Shown here: positions 27,601 to 40,575 of the stretch, piece after piece
Layout of the letters: each line of letters opens with the position of its first letter
Position numbering within the stretch: the stretch's first letter is position 1
Assembly (NCBI GenBank): GCA_030762935.1
Contig: CM060890.1
Location: forward strand, 153,050,129-153,114,128
Source: Hymenopus coronatus
Lineage: Eukaryota; Arthropoda; Insecta; Mantodea; Hymenopodidae
Length of the DNA stretch: 64,000 bases
Direction: 5' to 3'
Made by a program: the position numbers and the translations under genes
The notes under the pieces: generated by a model
What the model saw: the letters and a program-made list of their open reading frames with translations, nothing else
Database searches by the model: none
Told to the model about the DNA's origin: nothing

Positions 27601-30482
27601 AATGTAGTTATTTCTGTAAACGTTTATCTGGATTAAAGACCAGTATAAATATCTTCCAGGTTTAACCATGTGACAATCGCTTGTATCTATAGCATGTAAT
27701 GTAGGTATTTCTATAAAGGTTTGTCGGTATTAAAGACCAGTATAAATATCGTCCAGTTGTTAAGCATTTAATATCGGTTGTATCCATAACATGTAATGTA
27801 GCTATTTCTATAAACGTTTATGTGTATTAAAGACCAGTATAAATATCGTCCAGTTATTAAACATTTGACTATCGCTTGTATCTATAACATAGAATGTAGC
27901 TATTTCTATAAACTTTTATCGGTATTAAAGACCAGTATAAATATCGTCCAGTTGTTAAACATTTGACAATCGCTTGTATATATAACGTGTAATGTAGCTA
28001 TATCTGTAAACGTTTATGTATGTTAAAGCCCAGTATAAATTTCGTCCAGTTGTTAAACATTTGACAATCGCATGTATCTATAACATGTAATGTGGCTATT
28101 TCTGTAAACATATATACCGGGATAAAACACCAGTATAAATATCGTCCAGTTGTTAAACATTTGACAAGCTCTAGTATCTATAAACATGTAATATGGATTT
28201 TTTCGTAAACGTTTCTTTGTATTAAAGACCAGTATAAATATCGTCAAGTTGTTAAACATTTGACTGTCGCTTGTATCTATAACTGTAATGTATCTATTTC
28301 TGTAACCGGTTATCTGTATTCAAGACCAGTATAAATATCTTCCAGTTGTTAAACATTTGACAATCGCTTGTATCTATAACGTGTAATGTAGCTATTTCTG
28401 TAAACGTTTATCGGTATTAAAGACCAGTATAAATATCGTCCAGTTGTTAAACATTTGACAATCGCTTGTATCTATAGCATGTAATGTAACTAGTTCTGTA
28501 AACGTATATCTGTATTAAAGACCAGTATTTTTATCATCCAGTTTTTAAATATTTGACTATACCTCGTATCTATAATATGTAATGTAGCTATTTCTGTAAA
28601 CGTTTATCGGTATTAAAGACCAGTATAAATATCGTCCAGTTCTTAAACATTTGACTATCGCTTGTATCTATAATTGTAATGTAGCTATTTCTGTAAACGT
28701 TTATCTGTATTAAAGACCAGTATAAATATCCTACAGTTGTTACACATATGACTTTTACTTGTATCTATAACATGTAATGTATCTATTTATGTAAACGTTT
28801 ATCCGTATTAAAGACCAGTATAAATATCGGCCAGTTGTTAAACATATGACTATTGCTTGTATCTATAACATGTAATCTATTTATTTCTGTAAACGTTTAT
28901 CTGTATTAAAGACCAGTATAAATATCGTAGAGTTGTTAAACATTTGTCTACCGCTTGTATCTACAACGTGTAATGTAGCTATTTCTGTAAACGTTTATCT
29001 GTATTAAAGACCAGTATAAATATCGTGCAGTTGTTTTACTTTTGACTATCGCTTGTATCTATAACATGTAATGTAGCTATTGCTATAAACAATTATCGGT
29101 ATTAAAGACCAGTATAAATATCGTGCAGTTGTTAAACATTTGACAATCGCTTGTATCTATAACATGTAATGTAGGTATTTCTGTAAACATTTATCTGGAT
29201 TAAACACCAGAATAAATATCGTCCAGTTGTTAAACATTTCAGTATCGCTAGTATCTATAACATGTAACGTAGCTATTTATATAAACGTTTATCTGTATTA
29301 AAGTCCAGTACAAATATCGTCCAGTTGTTACACATTTGACAATCGCTTGTATCTATAACATGTGATATAGCTATTTCTGTAAACGTTTATCTGGATTGAA
29401 CACTAGTATAAATATCCTGCAGTTGTTAAACATTTGATAATCGCTTGTATCTATAACGTGTAGTGTTGCTATTTCTGTACGCGTTTATCGATATTAAGGA
29501 CCAGGATAAATACCGTGCAGTTTTTAACATTTGACAATCGCTTGTATCTATAACATGTAATGTAGCTATTTCTATAAATGTTATCGGTATTAAAGACCAG
29601 TATATATATCGTCCAGTTGTTAAACATTTGACAATCGCTTGTATGTATAATATGTAATGTAGTTATTTCTGTAACCGTTTATCTGGAATTAAGACCAGTA
29701 TAAATATCTTCCAGGTTTAAACATGTGACAATCGCTTGTATGTATAATATGTAATGTAGCTATTTCAGTAAAACTTTATCTGTATTTCAGACCAGTATAA
29801 AAATCGTCCAGTTGTTAAACATTTGACAATTGCTTGTATCTATAGCATGTAATGTAGCTAATTCTGTAAACGTTTATCTGTATTAAAGACCAGTATAAAT
29901 ATCGTCAAGTTGTTAAACATTTGAGAATCGCTTGTATCTATAACATATAATGTGGCCGTTTATGTAAACATTTATCTGTATTAAAGACCAGTATAAATAT
30001 TGAGCAGTTGTTAAACATTTGACAATCGCATGTACCTATAACATGTAATGTGGCTATTTCTGTAAACATATATACCGGTATTAAAGACCAGGATAAATAT
30101 CGTCCAGCTGTTACAAATTTGACTATCGCTTGTATTTATAACATGTAATACAGCTATTTCTGTGAACGTTTATGTGTATTAAAGACCAGTATAAATATCG
30201 AGCAGTTGTTAAATATTTGACTATTGCTTGTGTTTATTACATATAATGTGGCTATTTCTATAAATGTTTATGTGTATTAAAGACCAGTATAAATATCGAG
30301 CAGTGGATAAACATTTCACTACCGCTTGTATCTATACCATGTAATCTAGCTATATCGATTAACGTTTATCGGTATGAAAGACCACTATAAATATGGTCCA
30401 GTTGTTAAACATTTGACTATCGCTTGTATCTATTACATTTAATGTGGCAATTTCTGTAAAGACTTATCTGTATTAAAGACCA

Positions 30483-33400
30483 GTATAAATATCGTCCAGT
30501 TGTTAAACATTTGACTATGGCTTGTATCCATGACATGTAATGTAGCAATTTCTATAAAAGTATATCCGTATTAAAGACCAGTATAAATATCGTCCAGTTG
30601 TTAAACATTTGAGTATCGATTGTATCCATGACATGTAATGTAGCTATTTTTGTAAACGTTTATCTGTATTAAAGACGAGTATAAATATCGTCCAGTTGTT
30701 AAACATTTGACAATCGCTTGTATCTATAGCATGTTATTTAACTATTTCCGTAAACGTTTATCTGTATTAAAGACCAGTATTTTTATCGTCCAGTTGTTAA
30801 ACATTTGACTATAGCTTGTATCTATTATTGTAATGTAGCTATTTCTGTAAACGTTTATCGGTATTAAAGACCAGTATAAATAAGGTCCAGTTGTTAAACA
30901 TTTGTGTATTGCTTGTATCTGTCATTGTAATGTAGCTATTTCTGTAAAAGTTTATCTGTATTAAAGACCAGTATAAATATCGTATAGTTGTTAAACATAT
31001 GACTATTGCTTGTATTTAAAACATGTAATGTATCTAGTTCTGTAAACGTTTTTCTGTATTCAAGACCAGTATAAATATCGTCCAGTTGTTAAACATTTGA
31101 CAATCGCTTGTATGTATAACGTGTAATGTAGCTATTTCTATAAACGTTTATCTGTATTAAAGACCAGTATAAATGTCGACCAGTTGTTATACATTTGACA
31201 ATCGCTTGTATTCTATAACATGTAATGTAGGTATTTCTATAAACATTTATCTGTTTTAAAGACCAGTATAAATATCGACCTGTTGTTAAACATTTGACAA
31301 TCGCTTGTCTATATAACATGTAATGCAGCTACTTCCGTAAACGTTTATCTGTATTAAAGACCAGTAGAAATATCGTCCAGTTGTTGAACATTTGACAATC
31401 GTTTTTATCTATAACGTGTAATGTAGCTATTTCTGTAAAAGTTTATCGGTATTAAACACCAGTATAAATATCGTCCCGTTGTTAAACATTTGACAATCGC
31501 TTGAATCTATAACGTGTAATGTAGCTATATCAGTAAACGTTTATGTGTATTAAAGACCAGTATAAATATCGTCCAGTTGTTAAACATTTGACAATCGCTT
31601 GTATCTATAACTTGTAAAGTAGCTTTTTCTGTAAACGTTTATCATGATTAAAGACCAGTATAAATATCGTCCAGTTGTTAAAATTTGACAATCTCTTGTA
31701 TGTATAATATGTAATGTAGCTATTTCTGTAAATGTTTATCTGGATTAAAGACCAGTATAAATATCGTCCAGGTTTAAACATTTGACAATCGCTTCTATGT
31801 ATAATATGTAATGTAGCTATTTCTGTAAACCTTTATCTGTATTAAAGACCCGTATAAATATCGTCCAGTTGTTAAACATTTGACAATCGCTTGTATCTAT
31901 AACATGTAATGTAGCTATTTCTGTAAACGTTTATCTGGATTAAAGACTAATATAAATATCGTCCAGTTGCTTAACATTTGAGTATCTCTTGTATCTATAA
32001 CATGTAATGTAGCTATTTCTGTAAACTTTTATCGCTATTAAAGACCAGTATAAATATTGAGAAGTTGTTAAACATTTGAAAATCGCTTGTATCTATAACA
32101 TGTAATATAGGTTTCCTCGTAAACGTTTCTTTGTATTAAAGATCACTTAAAATTTCGACCAGTTGTTAAACATTTGACAATCGCTTGTATTCTATAACAT
32201 GTAATGTAGCTATTTCTATAAACGTTTATCGGTATTAAAGAGCAGTATAAATATCGAGCAGTTGTTAATCATTTGACAATCGCTTGTATCTGTAACGTTA
32301 AGTGTAGCTATTTCTGTACGCGTTTATCGGTATTAAAGTCCAGGATAAATACCGTGCGGTTTTTAACATTTGACAATCGCTTGTATCTATAACATGTAAT
32401 GTAGCTATTTATATAAAGGTTTGTCGGTATTAAACACCAGTATAAATAACCACCAGTTGTTAAACATTTGACAATCGCTTGTATGTATAATATGTAATGT
32501 AGTTATTTCTGTAAACGTTTATCTGGATTAAAGACTAGTATAAACATCTTCCAGGTTTAAACATGTGACAATCGCTTGTATGTATAATATGTAATGTAGC
32601 TATTTCAGTAAACCTTTATCTGTATTTAAGACCAGTATAAATATCGTCCAGTTGTTAAACATTTGAATATCGGTTGTATCCATAACATGTAATGTAGCTA
32701 TTTCTACAAACGTTTATCTGTAATAAAGACCAGTATAAATATTGTCCAGTTGTTAAACATTTGATAATCGCTTGTATCCATGACATGTAATGTAGCTATT
32801 TTTGTAAAGCTTTATCTGTATTAAAGACCAGTATAAATATCGTCCAGTTGTTTAACATATGATAATCGCTTGTATATATAACATGTAATGTAGCTATTTC
32901 TGTAAACGTTTATCGGTATTAAAGACCAGTATAAATATAGGCCAGTTATTAAACATTTGAAAATAGCTTATATCTATAACGTGTAGTGTAGCTATTTCTG
33001 TAAACGTTTATCTGTATTAAAGACCAGTATAAATATTGTCCAGTTGTTAAACATTTGACAATCTCTTGTATCTATAACATGTAATGTAACTATTTCTATA
33101 AACTTTTATCGGTATTAAAGACCAGTATAAATATCAAGCAGTTGTTAAACATTTGACAATCGCTTGTATCTATAACATGTAATGTAGCTATTTCTGTAAA
33201 CGTTTATCTGTATTAATGACCAATTAAATTTTCGTCCAGTTGTTAAATATCTGACAATTGCTTGTATCTATAACGTATAGTGTAGCTATTTCTGTACGCG
33301 TTTATCGGTAATAAAGACCAGTATAAATATCGTCCAGCTTTAAACATTTTACAATCGCTTGTATCTATAACATGTAATGTAGCTATTTCTATAAATGTTT

Positions 33401-36400
33401 ACTGTTATTAAACACCAGTATAAATATCGACCAGTTGTTAAACATTTGACAATCGCTTGTAACTATAACATGTAATGTAGCTATTTCTATAAATTTTATC
33501 GGTATTAAAGACCAGTATAAATATCGTCCAGTTGTTAAACATTTGACATTCGTTAATATCTATAACATGTAATGTAGCTATTTCTGTAAAGGCTTATCGG
33601 TATTAAACACCAGTATAAATATCGGCCAGTTGTTAAACATTTTACAATCGCTTGTATCTATAACGTGTAATGTAGCTATATCTGTAAACAATTATGTGTT
33701 TTAAAGACCAGTATAAATTTCGTCCAGTTGTTAAGCATTTGACAATCGCTTGAATCTATAACATGTAATGTAGCTATTTCTGTAAACGTTTATCAGTATT
33801 AAAGACCAATATAAATATCGTCCAGTTGTTAAATATTTGACAATCGCATGTATCTATAACATGTAATAGGCTATTTCTGTAAACGTTTATCGGTATTAAA
33901 AACCAGTTTAAATATCGTCCAGTTGTTAAACATGTGACAATCACTTGTATCTATAACGTGTAATGTAGCTATTTCTGTAAACTTTTATCGGTATTAAAGA
34001 CTAGTATAAATATCGTCCAGTTGTTAAACATTTGAGTATCGCTTGTATCTATAACATGTAATGTAGGTATTTCTGTAAACATTTATCCGTATTAAAGACC
34101 AGTATAAATATCGTCCAGTTGTTAAACATGTGACAATCGCTTGTATCTATATCATGTAATGTAGCTATTTCTGTAAACGTTTAACTGTATTAAAGACCAG
34201 TATAAATATCGTCCAGTTGTGAAACATTTAACAATCGCTTGTATCTATAACATGTAATGTAGCTATTTCTGTAAAAGTTTATCTGTATTAAAGACCAGTA
34301 TAAATATCGTCCAGTTGTTAAACATTTGACAATCGCTTGTATCTATAACATGTAATGTAGCTATTTCTGTAAACGTTTATTAGTATTAAAGACCAGTATA
34401 AATATCGTCCAGTTGTTAAACATTTGAAATTCGTTTGGTTCTATAACATGTAATGTAGCTTTTTCAGTAAACGTTTATGTGTATTAAAGACCAGTATAAT
34501 TATCGTCCAGTTGTTAAACATACGACAATCGCCTGTATCTACAACATGTTATGTAGCTATTTCTGTTAACTTTTAGCTGTATTAAAGACTAGTATAAATA
34601 TCGTCCAGTTGTTAAACATTTGAGTATCGATTGTATCTATAACATGTGGTGTAGCTATTTCTGTAAACGTTTATCCGTATTTAAGACCAGTATAAATATC
34701 GTCCAGTTGTTAAACATTTGACAGTCGCTTGTATCAATAACATGTATTTTAACTATTTCTATAAACGTTTATCCGTATTAAAGACCAGTTTAAATATCGT
34801 CCAGTTGTTAAACATTTGAGTATCGCTTGTATCCATGACATGTAATGTAGCTATTTCAGTAAACGTTTATCTGTATTAAACACCAGTATAAATATCGAGC
34901 AGTTGTTAAAAATGTGACAATCACTTGTATCTATAACATGTAATGTAACTATTTCTATAAACTTTTATCGGTATTAAAGACCAGTATAAATACTGAGAAG
35001 TTGTTAAACATTTGAAAATCGCTTGTATCTATAACATGTAATATAGTTTTCCTCGTAAACGTTTCTTTGTATTAAAGATCAGTTAAAATTTCGACCAGTT
35101 GTTAAACATTTGACAATCGCTTGTATTCTATAACATGTAATGTAGCTATATCTGTATACGATTATCGGTATTAAAGAGCAGTATAAATATCGAGCAGTTG
35201 TTAATCATTTGACAATCGCTTGTATCTGTAACGTGTAGTGTAGCTATTTCTATACGCGTTTATCGGTATTAAAGTCCAAGATAAATACCGTGCAGTTTTT
35301 AACATTTAACAATCGCTTGTATTCTATAAAATGTAATGTAGCTATTTATGTAAATGTTTATCTGAATTGAACACTAGTATAAATATCGTGTAGTTGGTAA
35401 ACATTTAACAATCGCTTGTATCTATAAAGTGTAGTGTAGCTATTTCTATACGCGTTTATCGGTATTAAAGACCAGAATATATACCGTGCAATTTTTAACA
35501 TTTGACAATCGCTTGTATCTATAACATGTAATGTAGCTATTTATATAAAGGTTTGTCGGTATTAAACACCAGTATAAATATCGTCCAGATGTTAAACATT
35601 TGACAATCGCTTGTATGTATAATATGTAATGTAGTTATCTCTGTAAACGTTTATCTGGATTAAAGACTAGTATAAACATCTTTCAGGTTTATACATAGGA
35701 CAATCGCTTGTATGTATAATATGTAATGTAGCTATTTCAGTAAACCTTTATCTGTATTTAAGACCAGTATAAATATCGTCCAGTTGTTAAACATTTGAAT
35801 ATCGGTTGTATCCATAACATGTAATGTAGCTATTTCTATAAACGTTTTTCTGTATTAAAGACCAGTATAAATATTGTCCAGTTGTTAAACATATGAGTAT
35901 CGCTTGTATCCATGACATGTAATGTGGCTATTTTTGTAAAGCTTTACATGTATTAAAGACCAGTATAAATATCGTCCAGTTGTTAAACATATGATAATCG
36001 CCTGTATCTATAACATGTAATGTAGCTATTTCTGTAAACGTTTATCGGTATTAAAGACCAGTATAAATATCGGCCAGTTGTTAAACATTTGAAAATAGCT
36101 TATATCTATAACGTGTAGTGCAGCTATTTCTGTAAACGTTTATCTGTATTAAAGACCAGTATAAATATTGTCCAGCTGTTAAACATTTGACAATCTCTTG
36201 TATCTATAACATGTAATGTAGCTATTTCTGTAAACGTTTATCAGTATTAAAGACCAGTTAAAATGTCGTCCAGTTGTAAAACATTTGACAATCGCTTGTA
36301 TCTATAACATATAATGTGGCTGTTTATGTAAACGTTTATCTGTATTAAAGACCAGTATAAATATCGAGCAGTTGTTGAACATTTGACAATCACTTGTATC

Positions 36401-38561
36401 TATAACGTGTAATTTAGCTATATCTGTAAACGTTTATGTGTATTAAAGACCAGTATAAATTTCGTCCAGATGTTAAGCATTTTACAATCGCTTGTATCTA
36501 TAACATCTAATGTAGCTATTTTTGTAAACGTTTATCAGTATTAAATGCCAGTATAAATAGCGTCCAGTTGTTAAACATTTGACAATCGCCTGTATCTACA
36601 ACATGTATGTACCTATTTCTGTAAACGTTTATTTGTATTAAAGACCAGTATAAATATCATCCAGTTGTTAAACATTTGAATATCAGTTGTATTTTTAACA
36701 TGTAATGTAGCTATTTCTATAATCGTTTATCTGTATTAAAGACCAGTATAAATATTGTCCATTTGTTAAACATTTGAGTATCGCTTGTATCCATGACATG
36801 TAATGTAGCTTTTTTTGTAAAGTTTTATCTGTATTAAAGACCAGTATAAATATCGTCCAGTTGTTAAACATTTGACAATTGCTTGTATCTATAAAATGTA
36901 ATGTAACTATTTCTGTAAACTTTTATCGGTATTAAAGACCAGTATAAATATCGGCCAGTTGTTAAACATTTGACAATCGCTTGTATCTTTAGCGTGTATA
37001 GTAGGTATTTCTGTAAACGTTTAGCTGTATTAAAGACCAATATAAATATCGTCCAGGTTTAAACATGTAACAATCGCTTGTATTTATATTATCTAATGTA
37101 GCTGTTTCATTAAACCTTTATCTGTATTTAAGACCAGTATAAATATCGAGCAGTTTATAAAAATTTGACAATCACTTGTATCTATAACATGTAATGTAAC
37201 TATTTCTATAAACTTTTATGGGTATTAAAGACTAGTATAAATATCGAGCAGTTGTTAAACATTTGACAATCGCTTGTATCTATAACATGTAATATAGGTT
37301 TCCTCGTAATCGTTTCTTTGTATTAAAGGTCAGTATAAATTTCGACCAGTTGTTAAACATTTGACAATCGCTTGTATTCTATAACATGTAATGTAGATAT
37401 TTCTATAAACGTTTATCGGTATTAAAGACCAGTATAAATATCGAGCAGTTGTTAATCATTTGACAATCGCTTGTATCTGTAACATGTAATGTATCTATTC
37501 CTGTAAACGTTTATCTGGATTAAACACCAGTATAAATATCGTCCAGTTGTTAAACATTTCAGTATCGCTTGTATCTATAACATGTAACGTAGCTATTTAT
37601 ATAATCGTTTATCGGTATTAAAGACCAGTATAAATATCGTCCAGTTGTTAAACGTTTGACAATCGCTTGTATCTATAACATGTAACGTAGCTATTTCTGT
37701 AAACGTTTATCTGTATTAAAGACCATTATAAATATCGATCAGTTGTTAAACATTTGACTATCACTTGTATCTATAACGAAATGTTAAATGTAGCTATTTC
37801 TGTAAATGTTTATTTGTATTAAACACCAGCATAAATATCGTCCAGTTCTTAAACATTTGACCATTGCATGTATCTATGACATGTAATGTAGCTATTTCTG
37901 TAAACGTTTATCTGTATTAAAGACCAGTATAAATATCCTCCAGTTGTTAAACAGTTGAATATCCCTTGTACCTTTAACATGTAATGTAGCTACTTCAGTA
38001 AACGTTTATCTGTATTAAAGACCAGTATAATTATCGTCCAGCTTTTAAACATATGACAATCGCCTGTATCTACAACATGTTATGTAGCTATTTCTGTAAA
38101 CGTTTAGCGGTATTAAAGACCAGTATAAATATCGTGCAGTTGTTAAACATTTGACAATCGCTTGTATCTATAAGGTGTAATGTAGCTATTTCTGTAAACG
38201 TTTAACTGTATTAAAGACCAGTATAAATATCGTCCAGTTGTTAAACATTTGACAATCGCTTGTATCTATAACATGTAATGTAGCTATTTCATTAAACGTT
38301 TATCGGTATTAACGACCAGTATAAATATAGTCCAGTTGTTAAACATTTGAATATCGCTTGGATCTATAACATGTAATGTAGCTATTTCAGTAAACGTTTA
38401 TCTGTATTAAAGACCAGTATAATTATCGTCCAGCTATTAAACATATGACAATCGCCTGTATCTACAACATGTTATGTAGCTATTTCTGTAAACGTTTATC
38501 GGTATTAAAGACCAGTATAAATATCGTGCAGTTGTTAAACATTTGACAATCGCTTGTATCT
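30483..38561 (+). repeat. Large duplicated block, copy 2 (8.1 kb)
   Basis: Partner of 13,555-24,665, with the same order of diagnostic monomers. They are TTGACTATGG at 30,511, TATCGTCCCG at 31,469, TTGACAGTCGC at about 34,720 and the GAAATGTTAAATG insertion monomer at 37,777. It has a single copy of the 3.1-kb unit and keeps one monomer (GACCCGTATAAATATC near 31,850) that both tandem copies lack. At the few positions where the tandem copies differ it sometimes agrees with one and sometimes with the other. It most simply represents the state before the 3,130-bp duplication. Confidence 0.87.
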
Positions 38562-38915
38562 ATAAGGTGTAACGTAACTATTTCTGTAAACGTTTAACTG
38601 TATTAAAGACCAGTATAAATATCGTCCAGTTTTTAAACATTTGACAATCGCTTCTATCTATAACATGTAATGTAGCTATTTCATTAAACGTTTATCGGTA
38701 TTAACGACCAGTATAAATATAGTCCAGTTGTTAAACATATGAATATCGCTTGGATCTATAACATGTAATGTAGCTATTTCAGTAAACGTTTATCTGTATT
38801 AAAGACCAGTATAAATATCGTCTAGTTGTTAAAAATAAGACAATCGCATGTATTTACAACATTTAATGTATCTATTTCTGTAAACGTTTATCTGTATTAA
38901 AGACCAGTATAAATA
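37150..38915 (+). repeat. 1.8-kb block duplicated at 42.4-44.2 kb
   Basis: The TATAAAAATTTGAC monomer at 37,156 and the CCAGTTTTTAAAC monomer at 38,626 recur at 42,421 and 43,891, both 5,265 bp later. Between them lie the CCTCGTAA monomer, the GAAATGTTAAATG insertion monomer and two rounds of a 392-bp tetramer (ATCGTGCAGT at 38,131 and 38,523). About 18 monomers are involved. The block overlaps the right end of the larger 8.1-kb block. Confidence 0.82.
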
Positions 38916-39219
38916 TCGTCCAGTTGTTAAACATTTGAGTATCGCTTGTATCTATAACATGTAATGTATCTATTTCTGTAAACGTTTATCTGTATTAAAG
39001 ACCAGTATAAATATGTTCCAGTTGTTAAACATATGACAATCGCCTGTATCTACAACATGTAATGTAGCTATTTCTGTAAACGTTTATCTGGATTAAAGAC
39101 TAGTATAAATATCGAGCAGTTGTTAAACATTTGAGTATCGCTTGTATCTATAACATGTAATGTAGCTGTTTCTGTAAACGTTTATCTGTATTAAAGACCA
39201 GTATAAATATCGTCCAGTT

Positions 39220-39650
39220 GTTAAACATTTGACAATCGCCTGTATCTACAACATGTATGTAGCTATTTCTGTAAACGTTTATTTGTATTAAAGACCAGTA
39301 TAAATATCATCCAGTTGTTAAACATTTGCATATCAGCTGTATCTTTAACATGTAATGTATCTATTTATATAATCGTTTATCTGTATTAAAGACCAGTATA
39401 AATATTGTCCATTTGTTAAACATTTGAGTATCGCTGGTATCCATGACATGTAATGTAGCTTTTTTTGTAAAGTTTTATCTGTTTTAAAGACCAATATAAC
39501 TATCGTCCAGTTGTTAAACATTTGACAATTGCTTGTATCTATAAAATGTAATGTAGCTATTTCTGTAAACTTTTATCGGTATTAAAGACCTGTATAAATA
39601 TCGGCCAGTTGTTAAACATTTGACAATCGCTTGTATCTTTAGCGTGTATT
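39220..39650 (+). repeat. Short block copied from about 36.57-37.00 kb
   Basis: The order ACAACATGTATGTA, TAAATATCATCCAG, TGTCCATTTG, a poly-T monomer (AGCTTTTTTTG) and TTAGCGTGTAT matches 36,570-37,000 at an offset of 2,650 bp, about 27 monomers. Substitutions are somewhat more frequent than in the larger blocks. Confidence 0.7.
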
Positions 39651-40197
39651 GTAGCTATTTCTGTAAACGTTTATCGGTATTAAAGACCAGTATAAATATC
39701 GTCCAGTTGTTAAACATTTGAATATCGGTTGTATACATAACATGTAATGTAGCTATTTCTATAAACGTTTATCTGTATTAAAGACCAGTATAAATATTGT
39801 CCAGTTGTTAAACATTTGAGTATCGCTCGTATCCATGACATGTAATGTAGCTATTTTTGTAAAGGTTTATGTGTATTAAAGACCAGTATAAATATCGTAC
39901 AGTTGTTAAACTTTTGGTAATCGCTTGTATCTATAACGTGTAATGTAGCTACTTCTGTAAACGTTTATCGGTATTAAAGTCCTGTATAAATATCGTCCAG
40001 TTATTAAACATTTGAGTATCGCTTGTATCCATAACATGTAATGTAGCTATTTCAGTAAACGTTTATCTGTATTAAACACTAGTTAAAATGTCGTCCAGTT
40101 GTAAAACATTTGACAATCGCTTGTATCTATAACATATAATGTGGATGTTTATGTAAACGTTTATCTGTATTAAAGACCAGTATAAATATCGAGCAGT

Positions 40198-40211
40198 TGT
40201 TAAACATTTGG
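40198..40211 (+). repeat. Target-site duplication, left copy of SINE
   Basis: The 14 bases TGTTAAACATTTGG directly before the SINE are repeated exactly at 40,562-40,575. Most satellite monomers read TTTGAC here. Both flanks share the rarer TTTGG, which supports duplication of a single target site over coincidence of neighbouring monomers. Confidence 0.87.
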
Positions 40212-40220
40212 TCGTTTCCT

Positions 40221-40273
40221 TAGCGCGGTGGTAGCGCAGCTGCCTACCAAGCGGGAAACCTGGGTTGGATCCC
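40221..40273 (+). promoter_or_regulatory. RNA polymerase III split promoter (boxes A and B) of the SINE
   Basis: Box A reads TAGCGCGGTGG at 40,221 and box B reads GGTTGGATCCC at 40,263. The 42-bp spacing is what a tRNA gene without an intron has. Box B differs from the GGTTCGANNCC consensus by G for C at its fifth base, which may weaken TFIIIC binding. Confidence 0.85.
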
Positions 40274-40281
40274 CAGTACCG

Positions 40282-40302
40282 GCGTGGGGATTTTTCCCCC
40301 GC
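40282..40302 (+). other. Hairpin just after the tRNA-like head of the SINE
   Basis: GCGTGGGG and CCCCCGC form a G/C-rich stem with one bulged base and an AT-rich loop (ATTTTT). It sits just 3' of the tRNA-like region. The run of five T in the loop could act as a weak polymerase III pause or stop on the + strand. That is inference. Confidence 0.5.
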
Positions 40303-40561
40303 TGGGAGACCTGGACCGGGTTGCACTCAGCCTCGTGAGGTCCCTGGGAGGCCAATTGAGAAGCTCCTTGATGGAGAAGTAGCGGCTCCAGGTCGTGAGG
40401 ACCGCATTAACCGGCCGGGAGGGGCTCGAGGCGCTGACCACGTCTCACCTTCCAATACTGCACCCCATCCATGACGTCTGTAGTGGACCGAGATGGGGGA
40501 CGCAGCGGCCGGGCGGTAAGCCAAGGCTCCCCGTGAGCTGTCGTGCCATGGAGTTATGTTA

Positions 40562-40575
40562 TGTTAAACATTTGG
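40562..40575 (+). repeat. Target-site duplication, right copy of SINE
   Basis: Exact copy of 40,198-40,211, following the TTATG-type tail. Satellite sequence resumes directly (CAGTTGCTTG), continuing the monomer that was split. Confidence 0.87.

Larger units (their letters stand above)
1..40211 (+). repeat. 98-bp AT-rich satellite array, left part
   Basis: Head-to-tail array of a 98-bp monomer. The landmark TTAAAC recurs at 3, 101 and 199 and then throughout. Each monomer contains, in order, TTGTTAAACATTTGACAATC, a GCTTGTATCTATAACATG block, GTAGCTATTTCTG, the 10-bp palindrome TAAACGTTTA, ATTAAAGACCAG, and the TATA-like TATAAATA before TCGTCCAG. Monomers differ by substitutions and small indels. 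Some are shortened (81 bp near 4,741) or have a small insertion (near 23,881). All copies I read have the same orientation. About 410 monomers fit here. Because 98 is not a multiple of three, no long reading frame survives, and short ORFs of 60-76 codons are chance. The array continues off the left edge. The family is not one I recognise. A centromeric or heterochromatic satellite is the natural reading, but the sequence alone cannot show function. Confidence 0.97.
40212..40561 (+). mobile_element. tRNA-derived SINE, apparently full length
   Basis: A 350-bp GC-rich insertion in AT-rich satellite. The 5' part (40,214-40,283) folds as a tRNA. The D arm is GCGC/GCGC, the anticodon loop CTACCAA keeps T33, and the T arm CTGGG/CCCAG is perfect. 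Box A is at 40,221-40,231 and box B (GGTTGGATCCC, one change from consensus) at 40,263-40,273. The acceptor stem has decayed. A central region without coding potential follows, and the 3' end has a short TTATG-type repeat tail. It would be transcribed by RNA polymerase III and moved by a partner LINE acting in trans. A 14-bp target-site duplication flanks it, and the satellite continues in phase on the far side. Overlapping short ORFs are shadows. I cannot name the SINE family. The anticodon-like triplet is ACC (glycine), but SINE heads drift and the parent tRNA is uncertain. Confidence 0.9.

Noticed and set aside
40214..40283. Functional tRNA gene
   Set aside because: The acceptor stem pairs at only about three of seven positions, box B has a central substitution, and the sequence continues into a SINE body with a tail and target-site duplication. 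It is a tRNA-derived SINE head.
697..40326. Short ORFs of 60-84 codons in the 98-bp array
   Set aside because: They are the same satellite monomers read in a chance frame. Identical copies reflect block duplication of DNA. The 98-bp period shifts frame every unit.
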